Part shown: in pieces, positions 37,967 through 51,900 of the stretch
How the letters are laid out: every line of letters starts with the position of its first letter
How positions within the stretch are numbered: position 1 is the stretch's first letter
Origin: Dimorphilus gyrociliatus
Taxonomy: Eukaryota; Annelida; Polychaeta; Dinophilidae
Direction of reading: 5' to 3'
DNA length: 64,000 nucleotides
NCBI GenBank assembly: GCA_904063045.1
Contig: CAJFCJ010000006.1
Coordinates: 3,302,408-3,366,407, forward strand
Notes under the pieces: generated by a model
The model's input: the letters and a program-made list of their open reading frames with translations, nothing else
Databases searched by the model: none
Told to the model about the DNA's origin: nothing
Translations under genes and position numbers: made by a program

Positions 37967-39230
37967 TTTTACTATTTACGTCGGTCTTGAGTGTAGCTTG
38001 TGGCCTATGACCAGCTTTTGTGCTAACAAAGAATATTACGCTTCAACTAATTTGATAATCATATAGTATTTAGATTTTCAATTTACCTTTAAGAATGAAT
38101 AGTAGTCGATTTTCACAAAGTAGAAAATTCAATTAAGGTTTAAGAGGAGAAATTAAAAATTTTTTTTTTCGCGCGGAATCACGTGACAATGTTGTACTTT
38201 TTTTAGTTTAAAGAAATATCGTCTGCTATAAGGACACTATTTTCGTACAATAATAATTAATTACAAAATTCTTGCTATATGAATACTACAAGAAAATTTA
38301 TTTTATCGAACGTGAAACATCGATAATGTTCTTTAAGAAGACATTTAAATGCCAAAAGCGCCATCTGCAGAAGGGATTGAGTCAAGTGTTAGAAGAGCCG
38401 GACGCAAACGGCGAAAAAATCTCGTATAGGATGAATTAATTGTGGAGTTTTTTACGATTAACGCCGTTATATATCAAACAAGCGTGTTCTGTTACAAGGA
38501 TCGACGTTTTTCCAATAGTGTCTCGATAATATTTCATCGTCTACAAATGTAACTGATTGTTATTGATTGATTTGAGCGAAATAAGCTAGAGCTCTCGATT
38601 TATCGATTTTTAATAGAATACTCTGACGAAGGTAACCGAATTGTTTATTTTTTATTTAGATAACCTTCCTCTGATAATATGGATTGCGATTTATGGTTTA
38701 GTGTAATATGCCACGCTGTTCAGCTAATTAATTTAGCAGTCTTAATTTTTCCAGCATATATCTATGGTATATATGGGTTATAGTATATGCTGTTTCAATT
38801 AAGAGCCGGGAGAAAGCATAGATATTATATATATATATATTTAATAATATATCTTACATAGCATTTAAACAGTGCTTTCGCACATTCAATTATCGTATGT
38901 GCTATAAATCATCTTTGCAATATATTGAATCTACTGTATGTATGCTCAACATACGAAATAATACGATATATATACACTAGGTTTTATCTCTTATTATATA
39001 TTTGTGTGTACATTAGATGTATATATTAAAAACACGTATAGATAAATGTATTTATGCATATTTACAGTTTATATAGAATGTATACTGTTAGATTGTAGAC
39101 TCTAGACTGTGCAGCACAGTCTACAACATATATCAGAGAAGAGAGACTTGAGCCAAAAAGTTATTATACGTAATTTATTCAGTGCCGCTAGTAAAACGTT
39201 TGAGGAAAGGATTAGTGGCGCGGATTATCT
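37967..39230. promoter_or_regulatory. Divergent intergenic region, Vac8-like / ADCY9
   Basis: One of the largest gaps, 1.26 kb. It holds TCACGTGAC (CACGTG at 38180-38185), a minus-strand CTCF-core-like AGATGGCGCT (38366-38357) and TA-rich microsatellite-like tracts around 38825-38845 and 38960-39010. No coding sequence is recognised. Confidence 0.5.
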
Positions 39231-42200
39231 ATGACAACTCTAACGTATAAAAAAAATCAATATAAAATTGAACACAGATCGAGAAACATGACTGAAGCGG
39301 AATATCGGAACGACGTTGCTGCCGTTGAAATTCACGCAACTCCGGCTTCGAAGAATCGTAAAGAGGAATTATGCTCCCTCTTCCCAGGAAGTTCTCCAGG
39401 CGTCTTTTCCTGCTTCAATCCTCAATTTCAAAGCGAGAAGTTTGAATGCAAATACAACGAATGGTCATTCGTCCTACAAAGGCGCCAATTTCGTTTGGCA
39501 CTTTTGTATTTGGCTCTTACTCAACTCGCTTGGATTCTCTATTTTGTTCTTTTACGCCTTGACTTTTGGGTCTCGTATGCCCTAGTTAGCGTACTACTAC
39601 TTATGCTCTCGATCATCGTCTTCTGCATTACCTTTTTATCACTCTATCATAGATTCGCCAAAGTACTCTCCGTATCTATTATGATGATACACGCCGTAGC
39701 AATTTGCCTGACGAATATAGTCTACAAGGACGATGGCATGGGAAATATCTCTGAAGTAGGCCTCTTCGCCTCCTGTCTCGAATTGATCGTCCTCTTCTAC
39801 GCCTGTACGCCTATGCCTCTATTCTTCTGCTTTTCAGGCGGTGTAATATTTTCATTCGCTTTTGAACTCCTTTCCTCTTCTCTCACCCCTTCAAGAACGC
39901 TTAATGTTATTTTTAGTCGGGCACTTTTACACGTCGCCATCCATGTACTCGCCGTCCACATATGCCTGCAGGCGAACGTAAGAAAGAGGTCTACCTTCCG
40001 ACTAATGGCTAATCAGACAAGAGACCAGATAGTGATACGTATGGAAAGAGAAAAGAAAAAGAACATGATTGAATCACTTATGCCCACTAGTGTTGCGGAA
40101 AAGGTTATTAAGGAAAGTCCAACAGTTCAACCGGGTTCGACGGGAAATCAAGTAAACTTTCGTAATTTCTACATGGATAAAATGGATCACGTTTCTATTC
40201 TATTCGCTGATATCGTAGGATTTACAAAAATGAGTTCGAATAAGACAGCTAATAAATTGGTCGTCCTACTCGATGACCTTTTCGGTAGATTTGATAGGTT
40301 GTGCGTTGAAAAAGGTTGCGAGAAGATTAGTACTTTGGGTGATTGTTACTACTGCGTAGCTGGATGCCCAACGCCCAGACGAGATCACGCCCAGTGCTGC
40401 GTTGAAATGGGATTAGCAATGGTCGAAGCTATCAAACAATTCGACGAAGATCACAACGAAGAAGTAAACATGCGAGTTGGCGTGCATACTGGAACGGTTC
40501 TCTGTGGTTTGGTTGGAACTTTACGTTTCAAGTACGATGTATGGTCGAATGACGTGACTTTGGCAAATACGATGGAATCGAGCGGACAACCAGGAAGAGT
40601 TCACATTTCCGGTGAAACTTATGCCTTTTGCGAGGATCTATACAATTTCCAGAAGGGCGAACCGGTTGAAGGTAAGCCTTTTATATTGATTGATGTTGAC
40701 TTTTGTTAACGCTCTCTTTCACTGTATTTCGGGTCGATACAGGGTTACATTGTATTTATTTTTACTTCACGCCAAATATATTCTTACCAGTCGTAAGAAT
40801 TCTTACAAGCAATTTATAAAATAACCTACTTTTCTAACCCTTCATCTTATTTACTATTCCAATCACGATCCTGGCGGTTTTTCTCTCCTTTTTTTTTGCT
40901 GCAGCTGCAGTAAATCGGGGTCAAAGAGTGTCGAGTGCGAGATATTTCTATTTCTGGAAGTTTGAACTAGTTCACAGCGTTGTTCTTTTTTAATAAAACT
41001 GACTTTTATTAGAAAAGAGTAGGGTTATTTATATAATTAAAGAAACGTATTTTACGTATTTTTTCAATTAAAAATCAATTTTTTACAGATATTCGAAAGC
41101 ACAAAGTTCTAAAGGAGTATTATAATGCGAAAACAGGACAATATCAAATTGGACACGTTCGGGACGAAGAAAGTTTGTAAACTCGTTTAATTATTTTTAT
41201 TAAGAATGATATAAAATCCATATAAACTTGACAGAGGTTGAAACGTACTTTATCGAGTCGAGGAAATTGGCTGCGGAACCGCAAGACGTCAAGCCACCGA
41301 CGAATAATACTGTTATTGATGTTGATAATGATACTAAAACTACGAATGACGTTAAACAAAAAGACCAAGAAAGGCCGTTGATGGAAGACGACCAAACAGA
41401 TATAGAACAAAGTACAATACTCGTTTCCGGAGCCAGGCAATCGGCAAACGACGAACAGTTGGTAGTAGCCCTGAGGAATATTAGAGCAGATGATTGCTTT
41501 GTGCTGGAGGATATTAATATTGTGACGTTGATGTTCGATAATAAAGATTTGGAAAAAGAGTTCCATTCCAGGGCACTAACAAACCAATTTAACACGAAAA
41601 GCTGTGCATCGGCAAGGGCAGGTTACACATCCGACGTCATCGTCTCACTTCTCTTTGTGTTATCAATCAGTGTCGCTTCCTTCCTCGTATTTCCTTGGAC
41701 TACTCCCTTCCTATTCGTCGCAATTTTTGCCATCATCTTACTTGGTACCATATCAGTAGTAAGCTGTGCAAGATGCCGTCAGGCAGATCAAGGGATGATT
41801 TCCAAGATTTTCTACGCAGCCGCCCCCTCCAATTTACTAGGTGCACTCGTTATAAGTCTACCTTGTGCTATCGCCTACTCGTTTGCATCGTGCTCAATGC
41901 TTAATTCTAGAGAGGGAAACGATGGCTACCTACTGATTGCTATAGCTACTTCTCTCTTCCACTTCGTCAACTTTGCCAATGCCACTTTTATTCTCAAGAA
42001 TATTCTAGCCGTTTTAGCGGCCTGTTTTCAGATTATATTTATAGCTATTCGGTTCTGTGACAAAGATTCAGCTAGTTTGCTGACTTCCTATGAAACTTCA
42101 AGCGAACCTTTGGTGGTAAATGTAACGGAATCGCCAACTCAAAAATCACTATTTTGGATAGAGAGTACTCTAATGTACGAGATTATCATTAATATTATAC

Positions 42201-42997
42201 TCTTAATCATTTTAATCGTTTCTCTAAACCGGTCTCTGGAATATGAGAACCGTGTTCTCTTCCACCGTCATACGACTACTAAACGTTTAAAGGAAGATAT
42301 GGAGAAAGAACAAACGCAAGTTCAACTCTTTCTAGATAACGTTATTCCGAAATATATCGCAAGTGATTTGGAAGACGCTGCAAGACGGGGAAACGTCTAC
42401 TCTAAAAATCATCAAGCTATTGGCGTCATCTTTGCCAAAATTACTAACTTTGAAGATCTTTATGATGAAGGTTTTGCTGGTGGTATGGAGTATCTTCGTG
42501 TTTTAAACGAGCTTATGGGAGATTTTGAGGCACTTTTAGCTAGAGAAGAATTTAAGCAGGTAGAAAAGATCAAAACTATAGGACCGTGTTTAATGGCTGC
42601 AGCCGGACTGGATTCGGAAGAGAGGCAAAGGCACGTAAATAATCCCAAAAGGCATATGTATTCTCTAATGGACTACTCGTTAAGCGTTTTAGAAGTTATG
42701 CAACACTTCAATGAAGGTATGCTTAACTTTGACTTTGAAATGAGTATCGGATTTAATGTTGGTGAAGTAACTGCCGGCGTTATTGGTAAACAGAAAATGC
42801 AGTATGATATTTGGGGTGATACTGTAAATGTAGCAAGTAGGATGTACAGTACGGGAGTACCTGGTAAAATTCAGGTCACAGAACAATGTATGGATATAAT
42901 GAAGGACATGTACGATTTTAAATATAGAGGCCAAACTTTTGTCAAGGGCAAAGGAGATTTGAATACTTATTTATTAGTGCAGAAAAAAAGCACATAA
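39231..42997 (+). CDS. ADCY9: Adenylyl cyclase type 9
   Basis: Three exons (39231-40671, 41089-41172, 41235-42997) give 1,095 residues, with two sets of membrane spans and two cyclase domains. C1 contains VSILFADIVGFTKMSSNKTA with the metal Asp, LDDLFGRFDRLC, CEKISTLGDCYYCVAGCP and VNMRVGVHTGTVLCGLVG, aligning best with ADCY9. C2 contains IGVIFAKITNFEDLYDEGFA, KIKTIGPCLMAAAGL and MQYDIWGDTVNVASRM, with the substrate Asn/Arg of NVASR. The enzyme makes cAMP under Gs control at the plasma membrane. Coding is concentrated in large exons, unlike its many-exon neighbours, and codon use is somewhat more GC-rich. The start is the first ATG in frame. Confidence 0.93.
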
Positions 42998-43455
42998 CAC
43001 ATTGGGTACGTACGATTGAAAGCTGCTGAAACAAAAACTAAAAACAAAAAACAACCAAAAAAAAATGATTCTAAACAAAAAAAAAATCAACAAGAGAGAG
43101 AAGAAAATCTTCTGTTTTCCTTCGTCTTCTTCTTTCCCGAGATTATTTTTTTTTTGCCAAGACGTTTGCCATATCTTTTTAAAAGTATTTTAAAGATTTT
43201 AGTGTTGTTCTCTTCCTTTCCCTTTCCTCATTCTCCCTCTCCCATTTCTCCAAGAATTTTTTTTAGCTTGATAAAAACAAAAAGTTACAAAAAAAGCAAA
43301 ATTTGATCAAACGATAAAATTATTTTTTTCCATGTGAACTAAAAGATAAAACATTTGAACTTTTTTTTTTAAACAAAAAATGATAAGGAAGCTTAACAAA
43401 ATATTTTGTGCTTCTTTTTCAATTACTTGTTTTTTTCCCAATCTCTTTCTTTCTT

Positions 43456-43458
<3 letters not shown>

Positions 43459-43489
<31 letters not shown>
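43459..43489. repeat. (CT)n microsatellite
   Basis: About 31 bases of CT dinucleotides inside a longer pyrimidine tract. Confidence 0.9.
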
Positions 43490-43492
<3 letters not shown>

Positions 43493-43888
43493 CTATCTCT
43501 CTATTTTGCCTCATTGAAAAAAGTTTTATCTTTCTTTTTTTTAAAAAAAAAAAATAAAAGAAAGAAAGAAGTTTGTTGTTCTTTTTCTTTTTTTTTCATT
43601 CTTTTTTAAAATCTCTTCTACAAAAAGAAGTAGAAAAAAAAAGCCTAAAAATTTCTTCTCTCCTGTCTTAGTTTCGTTTTTCTATTGCCTTTTCTTTTTT
43701 GTTGAATTTGTTTGTTTTTACACGCTGCAAAAGTCACATGATGAAAAGTGAATAATTTATGAAAGATTATCCGTGAAATAGTTTGTAACAGTTGTGTAGT
43801 TTTGATCATTACTATTTTCGTCTTTAATCTAAGTTGAATAGGCGTATTAACCGTTTTAGGATTAAGAAAATGCTAATACAACCCTTAC

Positions 43889-43937
<49 letters not shown>
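43889..43937. repeat. (TA)n microsatellite
   Basis: About 49 bases of TA dinucleotides with a single TG interruption near 43906. Confidence 0.9.
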
Positions 43938-43939
<2 letters not shown>

Positions 43940-44597
43940 AAATTTATAGTATATATTGATACATAGCATATCTAATGCGTGTAATTAGCTCTTCAAAAGG
44001 AGATATTACATTTTTTAAGATCTATTTTTTCTGACGGCTAATTATTTTCGCCGCAAGTTTATCACCATTGGAGCTAATTAATCGCTTTCTGCCGGGAGTT
44101 TAGTTATACCTATTTTGGCTGAGACGTTTGTTAATTATTTGTATTTTGTAACAAAAAAGACGAATAAAGATCTGAATGCAAATGGCTATTCTATTGAAAA
44201 ATTTCTACAATGTTTAGTTTTATATAATATTTTATGATGGGTATGATTAAATGATGGGATGTAAGAGAAATCAACGTTGAAAATATTCTTAAAAGAGAAT
44301 ATAAATATAAACAAAAGGTGCTCTTTGAAAACCGATTATCGCATGGGATTCAATAAGAGGTAAAATGGGAAATTTTAGTGTATAATCTTACAGTAAAAGG
44401 CAGCCATTTCAAGCGTAAATGAAACTATAGTAGTTGCTCTATTCTCTTCGATGGCTGTACCTTTTTTTAATGTATTGGCCTTATTTATAGAAATTCTCTT
44501 AGGTAAAGTTTTTGTGGATTCTAAAGATTTTCCTAAATCTATTCATTACAATTTATTCTGGAATAAGAGTTAATCCAAATATCTTTCGTTTCCTTCC

Positions 44598-44999
44598 ATG
44601 ATAAAAAATTTCTCTTTTAAGTTCCCTATTATGAAATCCACTAATAAATTAACTGCTGGCCATAAAAGATTCTATGAATACATTGATGCGACAGCATTAG
44701 ACAATGTCAAATATTTGACGCTTTATGGCAATACCATTGGACTAAAACCGAAATTCGATCTGAATAAACGCCCTAGTCAGCTAAAGGGCAACCAGCGTAA
44801 AAAGTCTATAGACATGTCCTATGACATTATGCACGCGAAGACAAAAATAGACCACCAGAAGTTATCAGGCAGTAAATTCTATCGTTATACTTTTACTACT
44901 ATCAATTTGGTAAGAGCTAGAAACAACCATATCGGATTTTTCCATAATATCCTACCGGACGACACAACGATAGATGCTTTTATTGCAAAAAAGAGTTAA
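44598..44999 (+). CDS. Unrecognised single-exon ORF, 133 residues
   Basis: An ATG-started frame of 133 residues, the longest open frame in the gap between ADCY9 and cathepsin A. It is basic and fairly rich in Lys, Asn, Tyr and Ile, without a clear signal peptide or membrane span. Examples of its sequence are NKLTAGHKRFYEYIDATALD, LTLYGNTIGLKPKFD and FHNILPDDTTIDAFI. Composition is more protein-like than neighbouring random frames, and the stop lies only 39 bp from the convergent cathepsin A stop. I recognise no family. It could be a taxon-restricted gene, a last exon of a larger gene, or a chance frame. Confidence 0.35.
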   Translation: MIKNFSFKFPIMKSTNKLTAGHKRFYEYIDATALDNVKYLTLYGNTIGLKPKFDLNKRPSQLKGNQRKKSIDMSYDIMHAKTKIDHQKLSGSKFYRYTFTTINLVRARNNHIGFFHNILPDDTTIDAFIAKKS

Positions 45000-45038
45000 T
45001 AATAAAAGGAACGTAAAAGGAACGTGAGAAGCGTGCCA

Positions 45039-46737
45039 TCAATAAGGCTTCTCCTGTAAGTATCTAGCGAACATTGTATAGGCCTGCAATGGTTTGTCTT
45101 GTGGCACAAAGTGTCCAGAACCCTTAACCGTTACGAAATCGATTCCATTAAAGATTGTTGCAAATCCGGCTATTTGTTTCCCGAATTTTGGATCCTTGTA
45201 GAACCAAGGTCGGTTTGGTTCTATTTCCTTATAACCTAGACTTTCAACAAACCATAAATTACCCAACCAATTACACATCATATCACTATCTCCTGCATAA
45301 ATTAAAACCCTCTTCTTAGCCTTTACCAAATTTGTCACATAACCCCTGACCGTTGAAGTCTGTCCCGTGTAATTCAGTCTTTGACTACAAGGTCCATCCC
45401 ACAATGATTTTTCAGGCATATTTAACGATTTTCTAACAGCGTAACTGCTAAAATATTTTCTAGCAGGCCTTGGATCAACGCACGGTAACCCATTAACGTC
45501 CTTTTTATCCTTATAAGCACAAACGTCGTACAAATTATAGGGATCAAGACCGGAATCGTGGAATCGACTTTGTATAAAATCAACCTGTTCATAGCGTATG
45601 ATACAAATATAAAACATTTACTTAAGCGATAAATCAAATACTAATTACCATTTTCTTGCAAGCTGGTGTCTTTGAGATGGTGATATTGCAGTATCGAATA
45701 GGTGTAGAGCCACAGCAGAGTTTTGTTACTTGACTATACTGGCTTTAAAAATGGATGAAAATAAATAGTATTGAAGAGTATATGTTGTACATGTTATAAG
45801 ATTATAAGCTTAAACCTCGATCCGATTACTCCATGAGAATAGAGAAATTCAATCACACTCGTCCCTAATGAAGTTACATCTACTGCACCGTTTCCGATTG
45901 CAACCCCTTTGAAGTTGACATTCGGCTCTTTCAGTAACAAATTCGCCAACATTGGAATATAAATTCCTGCGTAACTTTCGCCCATAACATAAAAATCATT
46001 ATGGCGGAAATATGGAAAACGTTGAAAGAAGATAAGAACTGCCGCTAAATTATCTTTCGCCGTCTATGTGAATAATTAAGAAAAGAAGAAGAGGTAGAGT
46101 AAATTCAATTTGTTTATGTATATTTTATAAGTCTTCTCAAAAGTCTTATATAAAACTTACTTGGTCATCGTTAGTCACGTATTTCTCATTTTCAGAGAAC
46201 GAAAATCCGACGCCTGCCGGACTTTCTAGATAAACCACATTGGCAATCTATTTAACAAAACACATCAACTATGGAAAAAATCATATATTTGTTATGCAAA
46301 CCTTATTCCAGCTTTCGTTATTTATTGTTAAATTCTTTCCATTGTCCATTAATCTAAATGGACCATTTTCAGTTAATAAACCAATAACTGAACTACATCC
46401 AGGTCCCCCATTTAACCATAGAATTACAGGGTCTTTAGCAGGATTCCTTTGCGATTCGACAAACCTTTTGTTAATTAAAAAAATGTCAAGAATTTGAACA
46501 GAGTTCTCCTGCGTTTGAAAATAGATATTATATGTTTATTTACCAATAATGAAAATATTTTCCTTTATCAATATTCAAAAAACCAGAGTATTGTCGAAAG
46601 CTCGGTTTCACCGATAGACCTGGAAGATTTATAATTTCATCGCTTTTAGTCCAATCCGATTTTCCAGTGGACTTGATTAAGCCATAAATCAATAAACTAT
46701 CACTAAAAAGAAATAAAAGAAATGCCTTAGTTATCAT
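45039..46737 (-). CDS. CTSA: Lysosomal serine carboxypeptidase (cathepsin A / protective protein)
   Basis: Six exons encode an S10-family carboxypeptidase. After an N-terminal hydrophobic signal come [40 protein letters not shown] (oxyanion region), [15 protein letters not shown], and the catalytic Ser in [11 protein letters not shown]. Then IGNGAVDV, a Cys-bearing insert ([13 protein letters not shown]), the catalytic Asp in [16 protein letters not shown], and the catalytic His in [20 protein letters not shown]. The end YLQEKPY parallels human FLNKQPY. In vertebrates it also stabilises beta-galactosidase and neuraminidase 1. The start is the ATG at 46737, giving a short signal peptide. It is divergent from DEF8, with a 238-bp gap. 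Confidence 0.93.
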
Positions 46738-46975
46738 TGCTACACTTTTGTGAACTTTGTTCTAGAAACTCTATTGTTCATGACAAAAATATATTTGGAC
46801 ACCGTACTATTCGCGCGATCTATAGTTGATCTGATTGGGCGATAAAACACGATTGATCAACAGACTGATTCATTTTAAGATATACACCAGAATCAAGTTT
46901 TATTTCTGGTTTCATGAATAACGATTATTCGTTATCAAATTAATATTATATAAATGCATTTCATAGGATCACACA

Positions 46976-48507
46976 ATGACAGAAACTTCAACGACCCCAA
47001 AGAATATTTCAGCAAAGCCTTCCATTGCCTCAGTTTCATTGAATTTCGAAATAAACGAACCTGCAGAAGAACCATCGCCTCCATTCAGTACAACTTGGCG
47101 TGAAAAGCCATCAGACTCCCTATCATCGTTAGATGACAATCTATTTATTGACGATGACCACACACTAGGAAATTATAAAAACAACGATATTGAAATTAAT
47201 GAAAATCATTTTGCTAAAACAGACGTATGTATATTAACAAAAGGCCAGATAGTTATTAGACTTATTATGTATATATCAATTAGCAAGAATTAATATCAAC
47301 TGGAAATCGCTCGGCTCTTAATGATAGATCCGAGTTTTTGAGGAGAAAAATAAAAGAAGTTGACGATCAGTTACAACGAGAAGAGCTTATTGAGTCTTTA
47401 GTGCGAATTCAAATGAAACTTGCCAGCATGGACGTAAGATCGATTCTTTATTGGACTTATAATGCATATTTAATACTGGATTTTCAGGAAGAAGAAGATT
47501 TTGAAATGGTCAACTCAAAACTGGTATCTGGACACAAATTCATAGTTAGGAAAGGATCATCATCCAGCGAATGTGAAACTTGTCATCAAATCATTTGGAG
47601 AATTGTGAAATTTTATTATTACTGCAAGATTTGTAACTGTTGCGTTCACGAAGGTTGTTTAAATAAAGTCAATATTTCCTGTGCAGCTCTAGCCATTGAG
47701 AATGAAATTAAAGTGGAAATAAAAATTTGCCCTGAAATAGGTCTAGCAAAGCAGGTAAAACTGTAAACATATCAATTCTAAATTTATCTGCCGATCTCTT
47801 TATTGACTCTTTATTTTATGTTTTTTTTTATAATCTATTTTTAGAAGTTCAAATGTGCAGGATGCCAAACGAAATTATCTTTTTTTGGAAATGATAGATG
47901 TATGCCAAGATTATGCGATTATTCAGGCTTTTATTTCTGTCATTCGTGCCATTGGAACAATACAACGTATATACCTGCAAGAATAATCCATAATTGGGAT
48001 ATAAGAGAATATCCTGTTAGTCGCTATTTTTATCATTATCTTAATCTTTTAAGGAAGAAACCGATATTTTACTTAAAAGACTTGAATGAAGATTTGAAGG
48101 GCTTAGTAGGGGAATTAGATCAGATTGTTAAACTCAGGGAAGATTTAATGGACATGAAATTTTACGTAATCACCTGCAAAGACGCTTTAGAAAGTAAGAT
48201 TCTTCTTAAACTGTCAGCTAGACAGCATTTCGTTGACGATTCAGATGTATACTCTTTGGAGGATTTTATCGACGTTGCCAACGATGAGTTACTGGAGTTT
48301 TTAATTGATGTTCATAGTGCACTTGCCCAACACATCAAAACAGACTGTGCACGGTGCAGAAAAAAGGGAGAAATATGCTGTATTTGCCGAGAACCTGAGG
48401 TTTTATTTCCGTTTGATAATCTTGCGACGCAGTGCAAAGTCTGTTGTGCCTTTATGCATAAGTATTGTTTTGCCAGACGAAAAGAATGTCCAAGATGCAC
48501 TACTTAA
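46976..48507 (+). CDS. DEF8: DEF8 homologue (C1 domain plus Rubicon-homology domain)
   Basis: Four exons (46976-47224, about 47287-47433, about 47489-47755, about 47845-48507). The N-terminal third is Ser/Asp-rich and disordered, followed by a helix (RREELIESL-like). A C1-type zinc motif begins GHKFIVRKGSSSSECETCHQ and continues CKICNCCVHEGCL. The C-terminal RH/DUF4206 domain has CAGCQTKLSFFGNDRCMPRL, CDYSGFYFCHSCHWNNTTYI, PARIIHNWDIREYPVSRYF and the final Cys/His cluster CAFMHKYCFARRKECPRC. DEF8 binds Rab7-positive lysosomes and promotes their perinuclear positioning with PLEKHM1. Exon 2 begins directly after an AG inside CAATTAG/CAAGAATT. Confidence 0.9.
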
Positions 48508-48920
48508 CATTTTATGCAATTTTTTAAAAGCATACATCTTTTATGTTTAAGCGGTGAGTGGTAACATCTTTTATATTTATATCAGCATTTACAGTATATA
48601 TACATACATTCATATATATTATCAAATTCTCAATGACATAGTTAATGAAAAATAAATAGCCAAGCATATAAATAACCAGATCGTGCATATAACAAATGAT
48701 AAATGGTTATTTCGAGATAATCATCAGCTAAGTTCACCTAAATCGAATATGTTTCTTAATTATTTAATGTCCTTTGAGCTATTACTACAGTTTATGTATT
48801 CGTACACCAGACAAAAGCTTATTGATGCGCTATTATGGATTTATACGGTAAAATATCCGCATTTATAAATTTATTTAACCTTAAATCTCTTTTAAATCAA
48901 AAAAAAACAGGCTTTTTAAG
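48508..48920. other. Convergent 3' region of DEF8 and LARS1
   Basis: Presumed 3'UTRs. AATAAA occurs near 48651 on the plus strand (GAAAAATAAATAGC), a plausible DEF8 poly(A) signal. The open frame at 48683-48868 has no recognisable product. Confidence 0.45.
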
Positions 48921-51900
48921 TTAACAGACATGATAAACAATATTATTTCCGCATTCTGTTTGTGTGTCCTTAATAAACAATTGGTTTGTATCATTTTTTA
49001 TAGAAAAGCGGGTATTGTTGTCCACTTTGACCATTCCATCTAATGGTTGATCAAGACGAGGAATTGTCCTAGGTCCAGCTTTTATATCTTTGAATCGATA
49101 TATATGCAGTTTATTGATATCTGTATGAAAGATGTGAGTTAGCGATAAATCGTAAATTTTAATTTAATCATACCTTTAATCTTTCTGTTTTCCTTTTGAA
49201 TTCTTGTTTTGATTTTATCAAGACAATCATTCTCGTAAATCTTCAATTGGCCAGAGAAGCATCCATTATTTACTTGCCTATTCGAAAATTTTACAAAGAC
49301 TGCAGGCTGAAACGGACTAATATCAGTGAAAGTTCACTAAGCTGAGTATTGTTTACCTCGTTCCTAAATATTACAAATGGCTTTTCCGGTTTACACTCTT
49401 CTTTAATTTTCTGATCAGCATCCTCGCTGTAAACTATATTGATTCCTTCCAGCTACAAAATATGCATCAATAAACTCGTTATTTAAAACTAAAATGGGGA
49501 AAATTAAACTAACCTCAAGGTTATCAAGCAAGTAAGGTATGACTAAAGTCAAAACCTGATATTCATCAATATCGGTTGTCAAATTCAAAGCACTTATATC
49601 CTTCTTAGAAACATTTTCCTATAAATGAAAAATCAATGAGTTAAAAATTCATTATAAAGTGCTTTACTAGAGGTTTTTTTCTTTAAGCCATCTAGTTAAC
49701 ACAATAATAATGATATATACTAACAATCATTAGCTGAACAAATGGCATAACATGTTTACTCAAATATTTCTTTAAAATTTCTTGTTTCGAAAGATCTTGT
49801 AGGATAATTCTTTTTTCTGGGAAACTGTTATTATTTTTCTGTGAATTGGGAAAATTTCTTAAAATATCATTTACATTAAGATCAAAGAGGAAGAAAGCTT
49901 TCATTAACAAGACGATCCACAAAGCTATTGATTTTAGTTAGTTATTAACGAATTTTTTTCCCTTGGGAATGTCTTGACATCTATTAATTTCATTATCTTA
50001 CTTCGTAAAGACTTCGGAGAGTATTCAAAATAGCTTGCTGCCACGGTGCGTACGTTTTTGCAACATAAATCGTAGCATGACTCGGTTTGCCAACAGGGGT
50101 CTTATTCTTTCCTTTTGGCTGTGTATAATTATTAAGACGAGCTCTGAAAGTGCGAGTACAATCTTTAATGTACTGCATGCAGGCGATCAGCTTCTCATCA
50201 ATAGGGCCACCAGCTGGCCATAATGCCTTCATAATGCTCTCTTTCTGCAAAAACTCATTTTAACAAGCTTTTCACATGCGATGTAAAAAATTAGCTTACT
50301 TTGCCTGTGAGTTTCCATATATATTCAGATGAATGAGGACATATAGGGGATAGCAAAAGGGCTTGAACCTCGATAAATCTGAATATCAGCTCCTCGTTTA
50401 ATCCACTTGTTTCGAATTCTCTATATTGATCGCGAGCAGTTTGCAATTCAAAGAATCCAGTCAATAATGCCTCTTTATATAGCATCTGGTCGTAATTCTT
50501 TTTCGTCAATTCAATGCTTCTGTTGATTTCACTCTCGAAAATTTTATCAAAAAATGTATTAGGAGGTCCTTTTCGGAAAGTATTCCGGAATTGAATCATT
50601 TCTTTTGTCCAGTCAATCATATTATATATTCTAAGAACTTCAGAATTGGCCATCTTCTCGTCAAAATTAGCATCTTCGATTCCATCTCCGGCATCAGCTA
50701 GGCACATTCTCATACCGTCAGCAGAATATTTATCAATAGCATTGTCCAGAGTTAGAAAATTACCGGTTGATTTAGCCATTTTTTCACCATTAAGAAGCAA
50801 GTGTCCATTACACCTTGAACCTCTTGGCCATTTTGATGCATCCTTATCCCACATTGCAGTATGACAATAGAGATAATAAGTCAGATGGTTAGGAATTAAA
50901 TCTTTTCCTGAACATCTAACATCAACAGGATACCAATAATGAAATTCTGCTTTTAGTTGATCAAGTATATTCTTTGATATCGAAGTCTTGGGGAGTTTTG
51001 AATCATTAAAGAATATATAGTCCCAAACCTCTGGAGTTAATTCAGAAGCTGAAATTCCGCTGGGAGATTTTTCTGAACCATCAAATCCGGCTTGCAAGAG
51101 ATGGCATACGGTATAATATGCATTATATATTGTGGAATCAGAAAGTGATTCCACAAGATATTGCTCGTCCCAAGGCATCTTGGTTCCTAGGCCGTATGAT
51201 CGAGAACAAGCGTGTTCTTTGAGCCATGCAAATGAAGCTTCAAAATTTCGTTTGACCTCTGACGAGAATGTTTCAAACGAGCTATTCAGATGTTGTTCCG
51301 TGACCTTTCTCCAATTCTCTTCACCATAATCCAAATACCTTTAAAATACAAAAAACAATGTTAGAATTATGAGTTAAATACAAAATTGAATCTGTCGCTT
51401 GATATTAATTGATCAGTACAGTAAAATTGTCACCAATTTAATTCAGACGAACGAGACTGTAATTCATCATTTAAAAAAAACTTCTAAATAATTTAAGAGA
51501 AAATTTACCATTGATCACACAAGGCAACAACACATTCATCGTTAGAACGCGAAACAATTAAGCGCTCTGGTTCCATATACTTAACTGCTTCTTTCTATAA
51601 TAAAATAACGGTCTATAAGGAGCTATGTGGATTAGAAAATAGAACACCTACGGATTCGTATAGTTCACTTTGAACTTTCTTTTTAGCATTTTGTACCAAT
51701 TCCGATTTGTATTTTCCAACCAAAAGAACCTAATAAAAAGTATATCAATATTTGCTATTCGTTTTTTAGACAGTATATTACCCCTTCGTAGAAACCTTTC
51801 TTGTACACTTCATCTTTTGCGAGAACTAATTTATCTGTGTCGTTCTGAGATTTTATTTTCAGCTTTTCGCAGACTTTAATAGCAGCCAAATTACCCAACT

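Larger units (their letters stand above)
42998..44597. other. Low-complexity gap after ADCY9
   Basis: Strand-asymmetric A- and T/C-rich sequence, probably including the ADCY9 3'UTR. It contains a CT repeat at 43459-43489 and a TA repeat at 43889-43937. Open frames at 43016-43306 and 43406-43609 are low-complexity artefacts. Confidence 0.6.

Noticed and set aside
41144-41595. Minus-strand frames of 130-140 codons inside ADCY9
   Set aside because: Antisense shadows of a conserved cyclase coding exon.
43016-43609. Lys- and Ser/Leu-rich frames after ADCY9
   Set aside because: Products of A-rich and CT-repeat sequence, not credible proteins.
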